A stretch of DNA of 64,000 nucleotides from Caryophanon latum. GTDB taxonomy: Bacteria > Bacillota > Bacilli > Bacillales_A > Planococcaceae. The notes under the pieces were generated by a model that was given only the letters and a program-made list of their open reading frames with translations, searched no databases and was not told where the DNA came from. The DNA is taken from positions 62,001-126,000 of the forward strand of contig NZ_MATO01000006.1 in assembly GCF_001700325.1 (NCBI RefSeq), written 5' to 3'. Below are positions 34,863 through 44,178 of this stretch, piece by piece. The translations under genes and the position numbers were made by a program. How positions within the stretch are numbered: position 1 is the first letter of the stretch; every line of letters begins with the position of its first letter.

Positions 34863-35133
34863 CATCAACGCTTCGTTCTACTAAATATGTAGCATGACAT
34901 TACTATAACTTATACAAAAAATCAGATGGTGTTATCGTGCATCATTCCGAATTGTATGCATAATTCGACCGTCAGCTGATGACAATCACATATGCGTGAC
35001 GTTTCTTTTTTCAAACAAACGGTAAATGGCGTATGATGAATAGGCAAACATGTTGATTCGTATATTGCGCATTGCGATCGCTATTATGCATGAAGCGCAA
35101 CATCAGCATATTACAATACGAGGGGTTTTGTGT
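34863..35133. other. upstream region of the RND exporter gene
   Basis: No gene, RNA or terminator is recognised in these 271 bases after the repeat. The exporter promoter should lie here. An open frame extending upstream from the exporter has no ribosome site. Confidence 0.4.
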
Positions 35134-38100
35134 ATGAACATTAGTCGCTTTTCGATTAAGCGTCCGGTATTTACGGTCGTGACGATGCTGTTTGTCATCA
35201 TTTTAGGCGTCGTGTCGCTTTTGAAAATACCGATTACGCTTATTCCTGAGCTTAATCCTCCAATCGGCGTTGTCGTAACGTCGTATCCAGGGGCAAGCCC
35301 ACAAGAAGTAAATGAAAAAATTACGAAGCCGCTTGAAGATTCGCTCGCGACGCTGCCAGGCATTAAACGTCTGCAGTCGACGTCGCAAGAAAGCGCAAAC
35401 TTTATTTTAATGGAGTTTGATTGGTCGACAACGATTGACGATGTGCAGCAAGACGTGCAGCAGCGTCTTAGCGTTGTGCCGGTACCAGAAGGAGCAGGTC
35501 AGCCGCAGTTTTTAAAATTCGATCCGGCGCAGTTGCCAGTGTTGCAGCTGTCACTTCGTTCGAGTGATGACGAGGATATTCGTATCATTGCAGAAGAGCT
35601 TGAGCAGCAGCTAACGCGCATTGAAGGTGTCGCGAGTGTGACGACGTCTGGCAAGCTCATTGAGGAAGTGCAAATTGAGCTCGATGCGGCGGCATTAAAA
35701 GAAAAAGGCTATACGCAAGCCGACATCGTACAGCTCATTCAAGCAAACAATATTAGTTTACCAGGTGAGCCTGTGCAAGCGGATGATGGGCAAACGTTAA
35801 CGACGCGTATCGTTAGTACGTTTTCATCCGCTGAGCAAATTGCGGAACTCATGCTGTCAGTCAATCCGTTAACAGGTGATCCAGTGTACGTAAAAGACGT
35901 CGCAACGGTAACGCGTCAGGAGCAGGCGCAAACGTCAATTACGCGTGCAAACGACGAGCAAGCGGTGTTGTTATCAGTGCTACAGGAGTCAGGGGCGAAT
36001 ACAGCTGATGTGTCGTCCGCATTCCAAGAGACGCTTAATGACTTGTTAGCGCAGCCGGAGTACGAAGGAATTACAGCCGATATTTTATTTGACCAAGGCG
36101 ATTACATTCGTCTATCAATTGCAAATATCGGACAGTCGCTCATACTCGGTGGCTTATTTGCGATGCTTGTATTGTTCGTCTTTTTACGAAACGTCAAAAG
36201 CCCGCTCATTATTGGTGTGGCCATTCCGTATTCAGTCATTGTAACGTTCGTACTTATGTATTTTGCGGACTTTTCGCTCAACATTTTAACGCTCGGGGCA
36301 CTCGCGCTCGGCATCGGTATGCTCGTCGATAATGCGATTGTCGTGATCGAAAATATTGAGCGACATATCGGCATGGGCAAGTCGCGTGTCGAGGCAGCGA
36401 AGGACGGGGCGAAAGAAGTGACGCTTGCATTATTAGCATCGACTGTCACGACTGTAGCTGTATTTATTCCGGTGTTATTTATTGAAGGGCTAATCGGGCA
36501 AATTTTTACGGAATTTGCGCTGACGATTTCGTTTAGCTTAAGTGCGTCACTCGTTGTGGCATTAACGGTCGTGCCGATGCTTGCGAGCAAATTTTTATCG
36601 GAACAAGTGAGTGAACAGCAAAATAAACGTTACAATTCGAAGGTGTATACGCATTTTTTAAGCTCCGTTCGCACTGCATTAAAGTATCGTTTAATCGTGC
36701 TACTGACAGCGATTGTGCTTGTAGCTGTTAGTATTTTTGCATTGTTCCAAGCAGAGACGGAATTTATTCCAGCGACCGATGAAGGGTTCGTGTCGGTTAG
36801 CGTCGAGTTGCCAAAAGGGACGTCGCTTCAGAAAACGGAGCAAACGGTGACGAAAATTGAACATATTTTAAAGGATCAGTCGGAGCTTGATGTGTATGTC
36901 AGCTTAATTGGCAGTACGCAGGAGGCACAGTCGCAAGGTTCAGCGAGTGTGAACGAAGCGGAAATTTCGGTAAAGCTCGTGCCGCTAAATGAGCGAGATC
37001 GCAGCGTATTTGCGTTTTCAGAGGACGTGCAAAAAGACATTGAAGCAGCGGTCGGAGAAGATGTAAATGTTGAAATGAGCGTTTCGACATCATCAGGCTC
37101 ATCGCCGACGACGACATCGTTCCGTTTACTAAACACGAACGAAAAAGCGCTTGCAGAAGACGTGGCGAACGTACAAAAGGCGTTGCAACAAGAGAGTGTC
37201 GTTGTTGATGTACGCTCAGACTTAGTAAATACAGTAGAAGAGCTACAAATTGAAGTCGACAAGGAGGCGGTGAAGCAGTACGGGCTTGTGCCAGCACAAG
37301 TAGCGCAAACGGTTTACAATATGACGCGCGGTATGTTAGCGACGCAAATTATTACCGACGATGGCGAAGTGCTGTCAGTGTATGTCAGCTTCGGTGAGGC
37401 ATTTTCAGCAAACGTCGATAACTTACGCGAAATGGAGTTGCGTGCACCATCTGGGGTGTTTGTGCCATTAGAAGCAGTTGCGTCAATTAAAGTAGCGGAA
37501 GCGCCAACATCGATTCGTCGCTCAGATCAAACGCCGGCAGTTGCCGTTTTTGTTGATTATGAAAGTGACGCATCACTCGGTCGTATTTCAGAAGTTGTTG
37601 ATGAAGCGATTGCGGGCGTGACGCTGCATGAAGGAACCGAGGTGGCGTTTACAGGTGACCGCGAGCTATACGATAGCGCCATTAACGATATGATGATGGC
37701 AGTTATTTTAGCGGTCGTCCTCGTGTATTTAATTATGGCTGCGCAGTTTGAATCGTTTAAATATCCGTTCGTTATGCTGTTTTCGATTCCGCTTATGGTC
37801 ATCGGTGTTGCGGCAACGTTGTTTATTACGAATACGCTACTTGGGGTAACGGCAGTCATCGGCATACTCGTCCTCGTTGGTATCGTTGTCAATAATGGTA
37901 TTGTGCTCGTCGATTATATGAATCAGAAAAAAGCAGCTGGTGCGACGACTGAGGAAGCGATACTGCTCGGCGTGCGCGACCGTGTGCGACCGATTTGTAT
38001 GACAGCGCTGACGACGATTTTAGGGCTGCTGCCACTTGCACTCGGTATAGGGGAAGGTACAGAGCTAAATCAACCGATGGGAATTGTCACAATTGGTGGT

Positions 38101-38178
38101 TTACTATGCTCAACGGTGCTAACGCTTTACATTGTACCAATTATGTATAGTTATGTAGATCATATGAAAAAGGTGTAA
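35134..38178 (+). CDS. swrC: RND-superfamily efflux transporter (SwrC/AcrB-like)
   Basis: A 1014-residue inner-membrane-type proton antiporter of the HAE-RND family with 12 expected helices and two large extracellular loops. The N terminus is typical (ISRFSIKRPVFTVVTMLFVIIL). TM4 carries the proton-relay Asp in IGMLVDNAIVVIENIERH, followed by a large loop and the repeat half starting near YRLIVLLTAIVLV. B. subtilis SwrC (YerP) exports surfactin-like lipopeptides and bile or dye compounds; the substrate here is unknown. No membrane-fusion partner gene adjoins it. ATG 35134 follows GAGGGGTT. Confidence 0.94.
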   Translation: MNISRFSIKRPVFTVVTMLFVIILGVVSLLKIPITLIPELNPPIGVVVTSYPGASPQEVNEKITKPLEDSLATLPGIKRLQSTSQESANFILMEFDWSTTIDDVQQDVQQRLSVVPVPEGAGQPQFLKFDPAQLPVLQLSLRSSDDEDIRIIAEELEQQLTRIEGVASVTTSGKLIEEVQIELDAAALKEKGYTQADIVQLIQANNISLPGEPVQADDGQTLTTRIVSTFSSAEQIAELMLSVNPLTGDPVYVKDVATVTRQEQAQTSITRANDEQAVLLSVLQESGANTADVSSAFQETLNDLLAQPEYEGITADILFDQGDYIRLSIANIGQSLILGGLFAMLVLFVFLRNVKSPLIIGVAIPYSVIVTFVLMYFADFSLNILTLGALALGIGMLVDNAIVVIENIERHIGMGKSRVEAAKDGAKEVTLALLASTVTTVAVFIPVLFIEGLIGQIFTEFALTISFSLSASLVVALTVVPMLASKFLSEQVSEQQNKRYNSKVYTHFLSSVRTALKYRLIVLLTAIVLVAVSIFALFQAETEFIPATDEGFVSVSVELPKGTSLQKTEQTVTKIEHILKDQSELDVYVSLIGSTQEAQSQGSASVNEAEISVKLVPLNERDRSVFAFSEDVQKDIEAAVGEDVNVEMSVSTSSGSSPTTTSFRLLNTNEKALAEDVANVQKALQQESVVVDVRSDLVNTVEELQIEVDKEAVKQYGLVPAQVAQTVYNMTRGMLATQIITDDGEVLSVYVSFGEAFSANVDNLREMELRAPSGVFVPLEAVASIKVAEAPTSIRRSDQTPAVAVFVDYESDASLGRISEVVDEAIAGVTLHEGTEVAFTGDRELYDSAINDMMMAVILAVVLVYLIMAAQFESFKYPFVMLFSIPLMVIGVAATLFITNTLLGVTAVIGILVLVGIVVNNGIVLVDYMNQKKAAGATTEEAILLGVRDRVRPICMTALTTILGLLPLALGIGEGTELNQPMGIVTIGGLLCSTVLTLYIVPIMYSYVDHMKKV

Positions 38179-38219
38179 ATAATTAACGCTATATCGATTG
38201 AACTTTTGAATATGACCAA

Positions 38220-38575
38220 GCGTGTTGATTAGCCATTAAACTGGCATTTCGCGTATGGTGGCTCGCTTTGCTCCTGCGATTACTCGAACCGAAAATCGTG
38301 GAACAAAGGCTCAATTCGTCGCGTCCATGCGACAACGCCTTTGTGACCAACATCATGTTGCCCTCCGCGAAAAGCGTCCGCCGAAACAAAAGAACGGTAC
38401 AATATTAAGTTCAATGTATATATACAAGGTGAGTGAAACTTGTAATACAGACGTTGCTCGAAACAAGGGGCGACCTTTAGTAGAAAAAACGAAAGCTCCT
38501 TTTTTGACGAGTAACAGTAGAGGCTCAAGCTGCACCTAGGAAAAAGTTTGCCTCGACGTAAAAAGCAAAAGTAGC
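38220..38575. repeat. composite of dispersed-repeat pieces, copy 6
   Basis: The left part (GTTGATTAGCCATTAAACTG, GCATTTCGCGTATGGTGGC) is the reverse of the right end of copy 9 at 44013. A middle part (38300-38390) contains the reverse complement of a module in copy 7, with ACCAACATCATGTTGCC and CGCGAAAAGCGTCCGCC. A last part (GAGGCTCAAGC, CCTAGGAAAAAG) is a core remnant. It looks like nested or recombined elements between the RND gene and the riboswitch. Confidence 0.7.
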
Positions 38576-38614
38576 TAATGCGCATACACAATTGTAAAAT
38601 TTAATACCGATTAT

Positions 38615-38642
38615 TTGCGCGAGCATTTTTTTATGCTATACT
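38615..38642 (+). promoter_or_regulatory. promoter of the riboswitch-terC transcript
   Basis: TTGCGC, 16 bases, then TATACT with TG one base upstream (extended -10). Transcription would start near 38649, before the riboswitch. Confidence 0.65.
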
Positions 38643-38684
38643 AAATGTAACTTAAAAAAATATCTTTTTGACAACGTTGTCAAA

Positions 38685-38818
38685 GGGGAGTAGCTATAGA
38701 GCACGTCTCTACTTCACATTCGTCATTACATGGTGACGAGCCATCGGGTGTGATAGCAAGTTTTTTCTTACTTTGCTTAGCAAGACCTTTGCCTTTTATT
38801 AGGCATGGGTCTTTTTTG
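38685..38818 (+). promoter_or_regulatory. yybP-ykoY (manganese) riboswitch with terminator
   Basis: The aptamer shows the conserved segment AAAGGGGAGTAGCTATAGAG and the matching distal part GGTGACGAGCCATCGGGTGTGATAGC. An expression-platform hairpin follows (AAGACC...GGGTCTTTTTT with an inner GCC/GGC stem, 38782-38818). The class senses Mn2+ and commonly controls TerC-family exporters such as ykoY, exactly the gene that follows. Mn2+ binding is expected to prevent terminator formation. Confidence 0.9.
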
Positions 38819-38912
38819 TTGTCTGAAATGTGATGTTTTTTTTCGTGTATGCTTTAAATACCTAGTAATATGGGTAAAAACAAATGTAGAAATTAAAGGA
38901 GGAACAGTGTTC

Positions 38913-39692
38913 ATGGAAGCAGTATTATTGGAATACGCATGGGTCGTTGTTGTACTGATCTTTTTAGAAGGCTTACTAGCGGCTGATAACGCAGTCGTAA
39001 TGGCTGTTATGGTAAAACATTTACCGAAAGAGCAACAAAAGAAAGCACTATTTTACGGTTTATTAGGAGCGTTTGTGTTCCGATTCGCCGCATTATTTTT
39101 AATTACAGTTCTAGCTAAATATTGGCAAATTCAAGCGTTAGGTGCACTTTACTTATTATTCATCTCGATTAAGCATTTATATGACAATCACTTTAGTAAA
39201 GGTGACGAAGAAGACGGTGAAGAAGGCAGTGCGAAAAAAGGCTCTGGTTTCTGGATGACAGTATTAAAAGTTGAGCTTGCGGATATTGCATTTGCGATTG
39301 ACTCAATGCTTGCGGCAGTTGCGATTGCAATTACTTTACCAGCCATTCCTGGTTATGAAGACGTATTCGTTGGTGGCATTAACATCGGACCGTTCGTTGT
39401 TATGTTCTTAGGTGGTTTCATCGGTTTAGTCATTATGCGTTTTGCTGCACAAGCGTTCGTTGGTTTATTAAACCGTTATCCAGCACTTGAAACGACAGCG
39501 TTTTTAATTGTTGGTTGGGTAGGTGTGAAGCTAGCTGTACTTGCACTTGGCCATGAAAATTTAGCAATTATCGATACGCATTTCCCACACTCAACAACGT
39601 GGAAAGTAATCTTCTGGATCGTGTTACTCGGTTTAGCAATCGGTGGCTACGTAGTAAGTGTTGTAAAAGAGAAAAAAGAAAACAAACAATAA
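38913..39692 (+). CDS. ykoY: TerC-family membrane protein (YkoY/MeeY-like)
   Basis: The 259-residue integral membrane protein has about seven helices and the TerC acidic motifs: EGLLAADNAVVMAVMV in the first helix and VELADIAFAIDSMLAAVAIA in a central helix. Relatives help load manganese onto exported enzymes or export Mn2+. The manganese riboswitch ahead of it supports that role. A charged cytoplasmic loop (GDEEDGEEGSAKKG) splits the two halves. ATG 38913 follows AAAGGAGGAA; an upstream frame overlaps the riboswitch terminator and is not used. Confidence 0.93.
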   Translation: MEAVLLEYAWVVVVLIFLEGLLAADNAVVMAVMVKHLPKEQQKKALFYGLLGAFVFRFAALFLITVLAKYWQIQALGALYLLFISIKHLYDNHFSKGDEEDGEEGSAKKGSGFWMTVLKVELADIAFAIDSMLAAVAIAITLPAIPGYEDVFVGGINIGPFVVMFLGGFIGLVIMRFAAQAFVGLLNRYPALETTAFLIVGWVGVKLAVLALGHENLAIIDTHFPHSTTWKVIFWIVLLGLAIGGYVVSVVKEKKENKQ

Positions 39693-39698
39693 TCGAAG

Positions 39699-39737
39699 CG
39701 CGCTACTTGAAAAGTCATTTTCGAGTAGCGCGTTTTT
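39699..39737 (+). terminator. terminator after the TerC-family gene
   Basis: CGCGCTACT(T)GAAAA pairs with TTTTCGAGTAGCGCG, followed by five T residues. Confidence 0.92.
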
Positions 39738-39802
39738 ATTGGAAATAGCTATTCTTTTTCTTTTTTCGTATACTGTAGAAATATTGCGACAGAAAGTAGG
39801 GG

Positions 39803-41155
39803 ATGCGTTTGTGGCAGAAGCTCGTCAATCGAAAAATGACACCGTTTCAAATGATTGTAGCGTACTATTGCATTGCGATTGCACTATCATTTAGCTTGCT
39901 GCGGCTACCGATCGTGCATTTGCCCGGCGTTGAAGTGCATTGGTTCGATAGCTTGTTTATGGCAGTTAGTGCGGTCAGTGTAACGGGCTTGACGGTTATT
40001 GACGTCGTCGATACATATTCGGTATATGGCATTATCGTCATTATTTTAATTTTACAGCTCGGTGCAATTGGCATTATGGCAATCGGCACGCTCATTTGGG
40101 TCGTGCTCGGGCGTAAAATTGGCATGAAGGAACGCCAGCTCATTATGATCGATAGCAATCAGCTAACTGTTTCTGGTGTCGTTCATTTAGTGCTGCAAAT
40201 TGTGCGTATTTTAATTATGATTGAAGTAATCGGCGCATTTATTTTAATGGTGCATTATAGCCGCTATTTTGATACGTTTGAAGACGCGATGTTGCACGGC
40301 GTATTTACCGCAGTTTCGGCGACGACAAACGGCGGCTTTGATATGACTGGCATGTCGATGCAGCCGTATCATCACGATTACTTTATCCAATTTATTTGCA
40401 TCGTGCTCGTCATGCTCGGTGCGGTTGGATTTCCAGTACTGATTGAAGTAAAAGCATTTTTACAATCAAATTCGAGCAATTTCCGCTTTAGCTTATTTAC
40501 GAAAATTACGACGGCGACATATGCGGCGCTATTTCTCGTCGGTGCAATCGGCATTTTTATTTTAGAAATATTTCATTCAATGAAGCATATGACGTGGCAC
40601 GAAGCGGTTTTTACGGCGCTATTTCATTCGGCATCGACGCGCTCAGCAGGTCTATCGACGGTCGATGTGACGGAATTTAACGAGGCGACGCAAGTGTTCA
40701 TGAGCTTTTTAATGTTTATCGGTGCATCGCCTAGCTCAGTTGGTGGCGGCATTCGCACGACGACATTTGCGCTCGTCGTATTGTTTTTAGTAACGTTCGC
40801 ACTCGGTCACGAAAAAATTCACGTGTTTGGGCGCACGATTTCACAAATGGACGTGTCGCGCGCATTTGCCGTATTCATCGTGGCGCTCTTGCTCGTTATG
40901 GTGTCGACGATGATTTTACTCATTACCGAGCGACATGCGACGCTGACGGAAATTTTATTTGAAATTACGTCTGCGTTTGGAACGTGCGGCTTGTCGCTCG
41001 GCATTACGAACGATTTGTCTGCAATTGGCAAAGTCGTCATTTTGCTGCTTATGTTTATCGGGCGTGTCGGCTTAATTTCGTTTTTATATTCGATTGGTGG
41101 CAATACGCGAAAGCGAAAATACGACTACCCGACCGAACGTATTATTATTGGCTAA
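39803..41155 (+). CDS. ktrD: Ktr potassium uptake channel subunit (KtrB/KtrD)
   Basis: A 450-residue TrkH/KtrB-type K+ channel subunit with four membrane-pore-membrane repeats. The four filter segments are AVSVTGLTVID, SATTNGGFDMTG, HSASTRSAGLSTVD and SAFGTCGLSLGIT, each with the filter Gly. KtrB/D proteins need a cytoplasmic RCK ring (KtrA/C), and a ktrC gene lies 20 kb downstream. B. subtilis keeps ktrC and ktrD unlinked in the same way. ATG 39803 is very close to its AGTAGGGG site, so TTG 39809 may be the true start. Confidence 0.93.
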   Translation: MRLWQKLVNRKMTPFQMIVAYYCIAIALSFSLLRLPIVHLPGVEVHWFDSLFMAVSAVSVTGLTVIDVVDTYSVYGIIVIILILQLGAIGIMAIGTLIWVVLGRKIGMKERQLIMIDSNQLTVSGVVHLVLQIVRILIMIEVIGAFILMVHYSRYFDTFEDAMLHGVFTAVSATTNGGFDMTGMSMQPYHHDYFIQFICIVLVMLGAVGFPVLIEVKAFLQSNSSNFRFSLFTKITTATYAALFLVGAIGIFILEIFHSMKHMTWHEAVFTALFHSASTRSAGLSTVDVTEFNEATQVFMSFLMFIGASPSSVGGGIRTTTFALVVLFLVTFALGHEKIHVFGRTISQMDVSRAFAVFIVALLLVMVSTMILLITERHATLTEILFEITSAFGTCGLSLGITNDLSAIGKVVILLLMFIGRVGLISFLYSIGGNTRKRKYDYPTERIIIG

Positions 41156-41182
41156 ATAAAAAAAGGTTTGAAGAAAAAAATG

Positions 41183-41225
41183 AAGCGTTATCGGAAGAAT
41201 TTATTTTCCCGATAACGCTTTTTTG
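41183..41225 (+). terminator. terminator after ktrD
   Basis: AAGCGTTATCGG pairs with CCGATAACGCTT, followed by six T residues. Confidence 0.92.
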
Positions 41226-41229
41226 TTGT

Positions 41230-41420
41230 TCGACTACGCTTCGTTTCGCGGACGCTTTCCTGTGGGAACGGAGGCGAACACGATGTTGGTCATGCGAGCG
41301 GTGCCACAAGGACGTGGCGCAACCGCCGTACTCGAGCCTTGCAGTCGCAAGTCTCTCAACACGTTCTTTTCTCCTAGGAGTCGCCGCTTCACACGCTTCG
41401 TCATCAAATTCCGGCTATGA
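41230..41420. repeat. dispersed palindromic repeat, copy 7 (with extra module)
   Basis: The outer arms are core-like: TTTCGCGGACGCTTTCCTGTGGGAACGG at the left, TTTTCTCCTAGGAGTCGCCGCTTC at the right. Between them lies a module with GGCGAACACGATGTTGGTCATG and ACAAGGACGTGGCGCAACCG, shared in diverged form with copy 6. It lies between the ends of ktrD and the convergent radical-SAM gene. Open frames in it have no coding character. Confidence 0.7.
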
Positions 41421-41512
41421 ATATCATCTGTTGTGCGACAAAAATATACTTCTGTCCCAACATCTTTTTCTTTAATTAGTTTATCGCTAATCAATCCACT
41501 TGCTATACAGCG

Positions 41513-43252
41513 TTAAAATCGATCCACCGTCGTAATAAACGGACGATCACCTTGGCGGAAGTATGCGATCATATATTGCTCCTTGCGTTCAACGCGTCCT
41601 TGCAGCAATGCGTCATAGTTAAATGCCACTGGTACGATTAACGTATGTTTAAATAAGTCGCGCTCGTTAATATTGAGTGCCGCAAACGCTTCACCAGCAA
41701 GCGATGCATCTTGCTTCATTTTTTGAATGAGCTCTTTTTGCTGCGTGCCTGGTAAGTGCATTGACCACCATGCTTTACGCGGAATAAACTGCTGCGGTGC
41801 GATGTAATCAAGCACCATTAAGCTCTCCACTAATGCAAGGTCGATGTTTGGCACAGTGCGTAAAAATTCAAGCAGACGTTGGAATAAGTCGTCTAGCTGA
41901 TGTCCAATACGTGACCAGCCACGCGTTTCCCAATACGTCCCAAACTGCTGGAAAAAATCAAACGGCGTTTCAAACGCTTCCGTTACTAAATATTCGACAG
42001 TGTAATCCATGCGGTGGTCATTCCAATATTTCTCAAGTACATCTTCGGCATGTTTAATGCGCACGATATCATCAAACGTTAATACATTGTTTGAAAAAAT
42101 TTCATACGGTGATACGTCAACATATGTGTAGCCATACTTTTGTGCTTCAACGCGTAACCCTGTGCCGCGCAGTAGCTTTAAGAAACCAAGCTGTAATTCC
42201 TCTGGGCGCATCGCAAACACGTCGTTAAACGTTTTGCGGAACGAGCTGTAATCTTCCTCTGGTAAGCCGGCGATTAAATCTAAATGCTGATCGATTTTGC
42301 CACCTTCTTTGACCATCGTCACAGTGCGGGTTAGCTTCTCGAAGTTTTGGCGACGCTTCACAAGGTCATTCGTTAAGTCATTCGTCGATTGTACGCCAAT
42401 TTCGAAGCGGAACAAACCTTTTGGTGCGTTATCATTTAAAAATTGAATCACTTCTGGGCGCATAATGTCTGCTGTAATTTCAAACTGGAATACGACACCT
42501 GGCAAATGCTCATCAATTAAAAACTGGAACATTTCCATCGCGTAGCTGCGTGAAATGTTAAACGTACGGTCGACGAATTTAATCGTTTTCGCACCGTTGT
42601 TCATTAAGTAGCGGATGTCGTCTTTAATTTTTTCGCGGCTAAAGTAGCGCACGCCAACTTCGATACTTGATAAGCAAAATTGACAGCTAAACGGGCAGCC
42701 GCGTGACGTTTCGATATATTGGATACGTTTACCTAGCTCTGCTTGATCTTCATCAAAGCGGAATGGGCTCGGTAGCTCACGTAAATCAACTTTTGGAGGC
42801 TGCGCGTGAATTTTTAGCTTATCGTCTTGTAAAAATGCAATGCCTCGCACTTCCTCTAACGTACGTTTGCCGTCAATATGCTCGACTAGTTCAACAATTG
42901 ACACTTCACCTTCACCCATGACGATAAAGTCGACTTCAGGAATTTTGCGTACCCATTCATGCACGTCGTATGACACTTCAGGGCCACCGATGATAATTTT
43001 GACGTTCGGCAGTACAGTACGCAGCATACGAATGACTTTAATCGTCTCTTCGATGTTCCAAATGTAACAACTGAAACCAACAATATCAGGGCTTTTTTGA
43101 AATAAATCTGATACAATATTAAACGCAGGATCCTTAATTGTATATTCAACCATTTCGGATTCGTATTGCGGAAGTAGCGCACCTTTTAAGTAGCGCAGCG
43201 CTAAATTTGTATGAATGTATTTAGCGTTTAATGTAGATAAAATAATTTTCAT
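41513..43252 (-). CDS. B12-binding-domain radical SAM protein (DUF4080 type)
   Basis: The 579-residue enzyme has an N-terminal cobalamin-binding fold (~residues 1-140; PDIVGFSCYIWN, KIIIGGPEVSYDV, FIVMGEGE). The radical SAM core has the cluster motif CPFSCQFC preceded by IETSRG, and a C-terminal ~150-residue domain of DUF4080 type. Such enzymes methylate or rearrange unreactive carbons, but the substrate of this widespread Firmicutes protein is unknown to me. ATG 43252 follows AAGGAGATTT. It stands alone between repeat copies. Confidence 0.9.
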   Translation of the reverse strand: MKIILSTLNAKYIHTNLALRYLKGALLPQYESEMVEYTIKDPAFNIVSDLFQKSPDIVGFSCYIWNIEETIKVIRMLRTVLPNVKIIIGGPEVSYDVHEWVRKIPEVDFIVMGEGEVSIVELVEHIDGKRTLEEVRGIAFLQDDKLKIHAQPPKVDLRELPSPFRFDEDQAELGKRIQYIETSRGCPFSCQFCLSSIEVGVRYFSREKIKDDIRYLMNNGAKTIKFVDRTFNISRSYAMEMFQFLIDEHLPGVVFQFEITADIMRPEVIQFLNDNAPKGLFRFEIGVQSTNDLTNDLVKRRQNFEKLTRTVTMVKEGGKIDQHLDLIAGLPEEDYSSFRKTFNDVFAMRPEELQLGFLKLLRGTGLRVEAQKYGYTYVDVSPYEIFSNNVLTFDDIVRIKHAEDVLEKYWNDHRMDYTVEYLVTEAFETPFDFFQQFGTYWETRGWSRIGHQLDDLFQRLLEFLRTVPNIDLALVESLMVLDYIAPQQFIPRKAWWSMHLPGTQQKELIQKMKQDASLAGEAFAALNINERDLFKHTLIVPVAFNYDALLQGRVERKEQYMIAYFRQGDRPFITTVDRF

Positions 43253-43381
43253 GGAAAATCTCCTTCGTTCGATTGAGATTGTTATTGAACAGTCATTAAC
43301 CGTCTTATTTTAAACGGTAATGATACGGAATACAACTATTTATCCTTTAATGGAAGTATATAATCGGCAAAGCAGAAGCAT

Positions 43382-43474
43382 AGTTGCTCGTAACGAGAGG
43401 CGGATTTCGGTGGCAAAAGCGTGAACTTGACACGAACGTACTACGACACGCCCACTTCGGCAGTGGAGAGCAAC
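43382..43474. repeat. dispersed palindromic repeat, copy 8 (degenerate)
   Basis: The 93-bp unit begins AGTTGCTCGTAACGAGAGGCGGA and ends GGAGAGCAAC, with the same end type as copies 2 and 10. The core is shortened and diverged (AAAAGCGTGAACTTGACAC, ACACGCCCACTTCGG). Confidence 0.75.
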
Positions 43475-43537
43475 GTTTATACAATCAGTGCGTAGCTTCG
43501 TATAATAAACATATTATTGTGAAGAAGAGGTAAGTTA

Positions 43538-43984
43538 ATGAACGGCGAACAAACAAACGAAACGTTAAAGCTTTACATTGTGATGTCGCGCGCAATGAAG
43601 GCAATCAATGAACAAACGACAAAATTTTTCCAAGCAAACGGCGTGAACCCAACTGAATTTGCGGTTCTTGAGCTATTGTTCCATAAAGGCGCACAGCCGC
43701 TTCAGCAAATCGGCTCGAAAATTTTGCTCGCAAGCGGCTCGATTACGTACGTTGTTGATAAGCTAGAGCAACGTGGTTATTTACGCCGTGTACATTGCCC
43801 AACAGACCGACGCGTGACGTACGCTGAAATTACAGAGGCGGGTACAACGTTTATGGCTGAGCTGTTTCCACGACACGAACAGCAGCTACACTCGTTAATG
43901 GCAGCGCTTGATTGTGACGAAAAGGCAGCAGCCATTACGCTTATAAAAAAGCTCGGTTTATCGATTAAAGATTTGTCATATTAA
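43538..43984 (+). CDS. MarR-family transcriptional regulator
   Basis: The 148-residue protein has the MarR winged helix: FAVLELLFHKGAQPLQQIGSKILLASGSITYVVDKLEQRGYLRR, and the wing motif CPTDRRVTYAEITEAG. A Cys lies just before the wing (HCPTDRR). Size and sequence recall MhqR-type repressors of quinone-response genes, but no such target gene adjoins it. ATG 43538 follows GAAGAGGTAA. It stands between two repeat copies. Confidence 0.9.
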   Translation: MNGEQTNETLKLYIVMSRAMKAINEQTTKFFQANGVNPTEFAVLELLFHKGAQPLQQIGSKILLASGSITYVVDKLEQRGYLRRVHCPTDRRVTYAEITEAGTTFMAELFPRHEQQLHSLMAALDCDEKAAAITLIKKLGLSIKDLSY

Positions 43985-44012
43985 ACGAGCTCTGTTCATA
44001 CGTCACGTTTAT

Positions 44013-44125
44013 ACAGCTGAATTGCTTGTTTTCAGCAGCAAAACGGAAATGAATGCAGCATTATAGTGGCAGGAAAGCGAGCAGCCATACGCGAAATGCC
44101 AGTTAAATGGCGAATCAACACGCTT
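44013..44125. repeat. dispersed repeat with GTTGATT-type end, copy 9 (core deleted)
   Basis: Words shared with copies 3 and 4 are TATACAGCTGAATTGCTTG, TTTTCAGCAGCAAAAC, AGGAAAGCGAGCAGCCATAC and AATGGCGAATCAACACGCTTG. The left inverted-repeat end is lost or diverged, and the GC-rich core is missing. Confidence 0.8.
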
Positions 44126-44138
44126 GATATTAAACGTC

Positions 44139-44177
44139 AAAATAGGTGTGTTCAGATTTTTCCGAACACACTTATTT
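44139..44177. terminator. terminator after the lipoprotein gene (minus strand)
   Basis: AATAGGTGTGTTC pairs with GAACACACTTATT around a 10-base loop. On the minus strand it runs into TTTT directly after the lipoprotein stop. It could also end marR transcription. Confidence 0.88.
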
Positions 44178-44178
44178 T

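Noticed and set aside
36102-37297. Long minus-strand frames inside the RND gene
   Set aside because: Antisense shadows of a gene with clear family motifs across the whole region.
38255-38591. Several overlapping frames between the RND gene and the riboswitch
   Set aside because: All fall in repeat fragments on both strands, lack ribosome sites and have unlike lengths.
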